Assembly (NCBI GenBank): GCA_016793185.1
Contig: JAEUIK010000292.1
Coordinates: 1-5,378, forward strand
Length of the DNA: 5,378 nt
Direction: 5' to 3'
Source of the DNA: Planctomycetaceae bacterium
GTDB lineage: Bacteria; Planctomycetota; Planctomycetia; Pirellulales; JAEUIK01
The notes under the pieces were generated by a model that was given only the letters and a program-made list of their open reading frames with translations, was not told the DNA's origin and ran no database searches. Within the stretch, counting starts at the first letter, position 1. Each line of letters opens with the position of its first letter. The position numbers were made by a program, and so were the translations under genes. Shown one piece after another: positions 4,270 to 5,378 of the stretch.

Positions 4270-5378
4270 ATGGGGGGCCGATCAAGACCATCGAGGCCCA
4301 ATAGTACGGAGCCTGCCACTTGGCTTGCTGGCGGATCTGCCGCTTGGCGGCCAGCAATGCCGGCCCGTAGCGATACTTCTCGCCCGCCGCTTCGGCCTTG
4401 GCGATCCCACCGCAGAAATAGCTGACCAGGTGGGCCGTGGCCTCGTCGTCGACGACCCAGTTGCTGGCCACGACGCGGCGCGTGCCTGCCACCAGAAAGC
4501 CACGCGACAGCGACCAGATGCCTTCTCCCTGTTGCTCGGGTCCGTAGTTGGTCTCGCAAGCGCTGAGGATCGCCAGTTCGCAGCCGCGGAGGTCGAGGTC
4601 GTAGATCTCCGCTAGCGTCAAAAAACCATCATCGCGCGGATCCTCGTCGGGATTGCCGCCGGGTGTCAGGGCGAGCGCCCCGAACAGATTCCCGTGGGCC
4701 TGATCGGTCAGCCCATGGCAGGCGAGGTGAATCAGCTTCCGCGCCGGGGCCGCGTCGGTAAAGTTCGCCTCGGTGGCATCCGCTTCGGCCAACCGCACGC
4801 TGGGGACGCCGTCGCGGTCGAACAGCTCGCTGACCCAACGCGACTCGACGCCCGAGTTGGGGAGCCGCGTCAGCAGGCCGCGTGCGATCACATTCCGCGC
4901 GGCGGCTGCCCCTTGCTCGGCATCGCCGTAACTCGGATCACCCACCGTCAGTACCGGTTCGCGGTCGGCGGCGAGCGCCACCGGAGGGCGAATCCGCAGG
5001 CTGTCGAGCACCGTTACCGAGGGCGCGTAGTAGACCGGCGGACAAGCGTCGAGGAAATACTTTGGGCCGCCGGCGAGCGTCGTCACCAGCGCTTCAAACG
5101 GCAGGAACGCCAGCGGGCCGTTCGGCACGACGATCAAGCGCGACCACTTGCCGGCCGTCAACTCCCCGCGCGATTTCTCGGGCATCAACACGTGCCAGAG
5201 TGCGGCCAGCTTTGCCGCGAGCGACTCGGCGGGCTGCGCCTGCGAGAGCTGCGCCATCACTCCCTCATCGCCGAGCAAGACTTGCTGCAGCAAGCCAGAG
5301 GTTAACGGGCCAGCCTCGCAACCCAGCACGGTGGCATCGTCTTCGGCAATTGCCAGCGAGTAGAGATCCGCCGAATCG
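4268..5378 (-). CDS. CHAT domain protein, putative cysteine protease (5' end missing)
   Basis: This gene is cut by the right edge: the frame stays open to base 5378, giving 369 visible C-terminal residues. The GTG at 5329 is probably internal, since the 16 codons before it (DSADLYSLAIAEDDAT) continue the same style. The visible part is a CHAT domain (caspase-like, PF12770): VVPNGPLAFLPFEAL in the first half, the catalytic His motif LIHLACHG (His codon 4715-4717), the catalytic Cys motif ILSACETNYG (Cys codon 4556-4558, 53 residues after the His), then SLSRGFLVAGTRRVVASNWVVDD and the usual ending YYWASMVLIG. Both catalytic residues are present, so it is probably an active peptidase. Most such proteins carry TPR repeats in front; these would lie outside the window. 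Its substrate is unknown. It converges on the flotillin gene with a 20-bp gap and is not in its operon. Confidence 0.92.
   Translation of the reverse strand, partial: DSADLYSLAIAEDDATVLGCEAGPLTSGLLQQVLLGDEGVMAQLSQAQPAESLAAKLAALWHVLMPEKSRGELTAGKWSRLIVVPNGPLAFLPFEALVTTLAGGPKYFLDACPPVYYAPSVTVLDSLRIRPPVALAADREPVLTVGDPSYGDAEQGAAAARNVIARGLLTRLPNSGVESRWVSELFDRDGVPSVRLAEADATEANFTDAAPARKLIHLACHGLTDQAHGNLFGALALTPGGNPDEDPRDDGFLTLAEIYDLDLRGCELAILSACETNYGPEQQGEGIWSLSRGFLVAGTRRVVASNWVVDDEATAHLVSYFCGGIAKAEAAGEKYRYGPALLAAKRQIRQQAKWQAPYYWASMVLIGPP

Noticed and set aside
2676..4559. A 627-codon open frame on the - strand across the flotillin gene and part of the CHAT gene
   Set aside because: It is antisense to a clear flotillin. 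The G/C-rich third positions and Ala/Glu/Arg-rich codons of the coiled coil leave no stop codons in this frame. The translation is Leu/Gly/Arg/Asp-rich without domains and runs through two unrelated genes.
5327..5329. GTG at 5329 as the true start of the CHAT gene
   Set aside because: The frame continues open to the window edge with plausible protein sequence, and CHAT proteins usually have a longer N-terminal part, so the gene is more likely cut by the edge.

Overview
The window looks like chromosomal DNA from a high-GC bacterium, most probably a planctomycete. That rests on protein style (a planctomycete-like CHAT-domain protein, an NfeD plus flotillin pair, a DUF456 membrane protein, a DUF2582-type winged helix), strong G/C preference at third codon positions and an extended -10 promoter. 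It is a family-resemblance inference, not a species call. No tRNA, rRNA, CRISPR array, insertion sequence or phage gene is visible.

Layout from left to right. Positions 1-456 hold no convincing gene, only small dyads. A strong rho-independent terminator on the + strand (457-504) closes this stretch, although no protein gene lies upstream of it, so a small structured RNA ending there is possible. After the terminator come a second GC hairpin (509-526) and a good extended -10 promoter (549-578). These are followed by a leader of nearly 290 nt and a small winged-helix gene (872-1105, or 737-1105 if an upstream GTG is used). A DUF456 membrane protein on the - strand (1174-1725) converges on it. 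The roughly 270-bp divergent region 1726-1993 carries an 8-bp dyad, a 20-bp-period direct repeat and a TTGACA box. A two-gene + strand operon follows: an NfeD-like membrane protein (1994-2623) overlapping by 8 nt with a 543-residue flotillin (2616-4247). A CHAT-domain putative cysteine protease on the - strand (4268-5378) converges on the flotillin; its N-terminal part lies beyond the right edge.

The best-understood unit is the NfeD-flotillin operon. By analogy with Bacillus YuaF/FloT and E. coli YqiJ/YqiK, the two proteins probably form a membrane complex that organises membrane microdomains or influences fluidity. The winged-helix, DUF456 and CHAT genes are separate transcription units by orientation, and the sequence shows no direct functional link between them. 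I found no clear undescribed multi-gene system. The most worthwhile second looks are the possible terminated small RNA, the two possible starts of the winged-helix protein, the divergent control region, the His/Asp-rich loop of the NfeD protein, and the CHAT protease beside the flotillin pair.
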